DNA of 6,878 bases from Pseudomonadota bacterium (GTDB taxonomy: Bacteria; Pseudomonadota; Alphaproteobacteria; Caulobacterales; Caulobacteraceae): contig JAEYTM010000094.1 of NCBI GenBank assembly GCA_023434015.1, positions 1-6,878 of the forward strand. The letters run 5' to 3'. Both the position numbers and the translations under genes were made by a program. Below are positions 5,995-6,878 of the stretch, one piece after another; the first letter of the stretch is position 1; every line of letters begins with the position of its first letter. The notes below the pieces were generated by a model, which searched no databases, was not told the origin of the DNA, and saw nothing but the letters and a program-made list of their open reading frames with translations.

Positions 5995-6878
5995 ATGACG
6001 TTTAAATCAGCAACTCTCGGCATCGTCTTTCGAACCTTCGCGTCTGCCGCCGCGATCGGCGGCGTTGCGCTGGTCGGGGGGTCGGCGCTCGCGCAGCTCT
6101 CCGCCCAAGAGACCGCGGCCGCCCAAACGCTGGCGACCCAGATCGAAGCAGCCGTCCAGACCGCTGTCGCCGCCAACGCCGGCGCGCCCGCCGCGACGGT
6201 CGCAGCTGCAGTCGAGGCCGCCATAGCCAACTCCATCGCCGCCTCGGCGGTGGCCCCGGCGGTCGCCAACGCCGCCATGGCGACGGCAGGACCGGTTATC
6301 GCCGCCGAGGCCCCGCCCGCCGTCCAGGCCGCCGTCGCTCAGGCGGTCCAGGCGCAACAAACCGTGGTGGTGTCCACCGCCGTCGCCGCGGCGGTCCAGG
6401 CCGCCGTCACCGCCAACGCCGGCGCTTCGCCCGCGGCGACCGAAGCCGCGGTGCAGGCAGCCATCGCCTCCACCCTCACCGTCTCCGGCGCGCCTCCGGC
6501 CGTCGCCAACGCCGCCATGGCCTCGGCTGTCACGGTGATCGCCAACCAGGGCCTTGCGACGGTTCCGGGCGTGAGCCAGGCCGTGCAGGCGCAGCAGACC
6601 GCGGTGGTCGCCGCAGCCGTCGCCTCCGCCGTGCAGGTCGCCGCGGCGACCAGCGCGGGTCAGCCCCCCGCCGCCACCGAAGCCGCCGTCGAGGCGGCGA
6701 TCGCCAGCACCCTGGCCGTCGCCCAGGCGCCGCCCGCGGTCGCCAACGCCGCCATGGCCAACGCCGTGACCACCCTCGCCGCCACCGGCGTGACCGACGT
6801 ACCGGCTGTCGCCCAGGCCGTGGCCGCGCAACAGACCGTCGTCGTCGCCGCCGCGGTGGCCGCTGCGGTCCAGACGGC
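5995..6878 (+). CDS. Secreted alanine-rich tandem-repeat protein, C-terminus cut by window edge
   Basis: Open for 294 codons to the window end, with no stop. ATG 5995 is chosen because it has GGGG 6 nt upstream and gives a good signal peptide: TFKSATLGIVFR, hydrophobic core, and GSALA at 29-33 before Q34. An in-frame ATG at 5965 would add 10 residues without a better ribosome-binding site. Of the 261 mature residues visible, 105 are Ala; the rest are mostly Val, Gln, Thr, Pro, Ser, Asn, Gly and Ile. There are 7 Glu and 1 Asp, and no Lys, Arg, His, Cys, Phe, Tyr or Trp. The sequence is built of 79-81-residue repeats (separate entry), probably short helices capped by Pro. No enzyme motif is seen and I do not recognise the family. 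Export and repeat build suggest a periplasmic or surface structural protein. Its place beside polysaccharide genes makes a matrix or attachment role possible (inference). The opposite strand also has a long open frame, explained by GCC/GGC symmetry. Confidence 0.8.
   Translation, partial: MTFKSATLGIVFRTFASAAAIGGVALVGGSALAQLSAQETAAAQTLATQIEAAVQTAVAANAGAPAATVAAAVEAAIANSIAASAVAPAVANAAMATAGPVIAAEAPPAVQAAVAQAVQAQQTVVVSTAVAAAVQAAVTANAGASPAATEAAVQAAIASTLTVSGAPPAVANAAMASAVTVIANQGLATVPGVSQAVQAQQTAVVAAAVASAVQVAAATSAGQPPAATEAAVEAAIASTLAVAQAPPAVANAAMANAVTTLAATGVTDVPAVAQAVAAQQTVVVAAAVAAAVQT
6187..6878 (+). repeat. Coding tandem repeat, 237-243 bp unit, nearly three copies
   Basis: Copies start at 6187 (243 bp), 6430 (237 bp) and 6667 (partial, running off the window). 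The bases before 6187 match the end of a unit, so part of a degenerate copy precedes it. The best-kept segment encodes VANAAMA and is identical over 20 bases at 6262, 6502 and 6739. A second marker, QQT, comes from codons at about 6352, 6589 and 6826, spaced exactly 237 bp. All length differences are multiples of 3. Third positions vary between copies, so the array is kept at protein level rather than being a fresh duplication. Confidence 0.88.

Noticed and set aside
6007..6831. A 274-codon Gly-rich minus-strand frame opposite the repeat protein
   Set aside because: GCC (Ala) codons read as GGC (Gly) on the other strand, so the frame follows automatically from the Ala-rich gene. It has no signal peptide or plausible start context.
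5995..6878. Repeat protein as a substrate of the nearby LapG-like peptidase
   Set aside because: The LapG-type cleavage motifs TAAG, PAAG and AAAG are all absent from the visible part, and a Sec signal rather than a type I secretion layout is present. The unseen C-terminal part could change this.
6187..6878. CRISPR array or satellite DNA
   Set aside because: The period is about 237 bp, there are no short identical repeats with unique spacers, and all unit differences keep the reading frame. It is a coding repeat.

Overview
The window is GC-rich and densely coding, with GCC/GTC/CTG-dominated codons, TTG and GTG starts, and a large TonB-dependent receptor. This points to an alphaproteobacterium, most likely a Caulobacterales-type genome (Caulobacter, Brevundimonas, Phenylobacterium) or a sphingomonad. 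That placement is an inference from composition and gene content; no marker gene is present.

Layout. Minus strand, read right to left: a short GumB/Wza-like polysaccharide export protein (2865-2290), then a TonB-dependent receptor (2154 to beyond base 1, so its C-terminus is missing). A 272-bp, locally AT-rich divergent region (2866-3137) separates them from a plus-strand run: a bacterial transglutaminase-like (LapG-type) cysteine peptidase (3138-3914), an O-antigen ligase/Wzy-type polymerase (3950-5290), and a small membrane-anchored protein of unknown function (5287-5853) whose start overlaps the polymerase stop as ATGA. After a 141-bp spacer comes the start of a secreted, alanine-rich tandem-repeat protein (5995 to beyond 6878). 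No intergenic stretch exceeds 300 bases.

How they fit together. The export protein, polymerase/ligase and coupled membrane protein are parts of a cell-surface polysaccharide system. The inner-membrane polymerase/ligase would lengthen or transfer glycans, and the periplasmic export protein would hand them outward. The LapG-like peptidase and the outer-membrane receptor are probably accessory parts of the same locus. No glycosyltransferase, Wzx flippase or Wzc co-polymerase lies in the window, so the core biosynthesis genes, if linked, are outside it.

Most unusual: the repeat protein at the right edge. It has a Sec-type signal peptide followed by 79-81-residue repeats. The mature part visible here is about 40% Ala and contains no Lys, Arg, His, Cys or aromatic residue. 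I do not recognise its family. The other points worth a second look are the pairing of a very short export protein with a TonB-dependent barrel, and a hairpin over the probable translation start of the peptidase gene.
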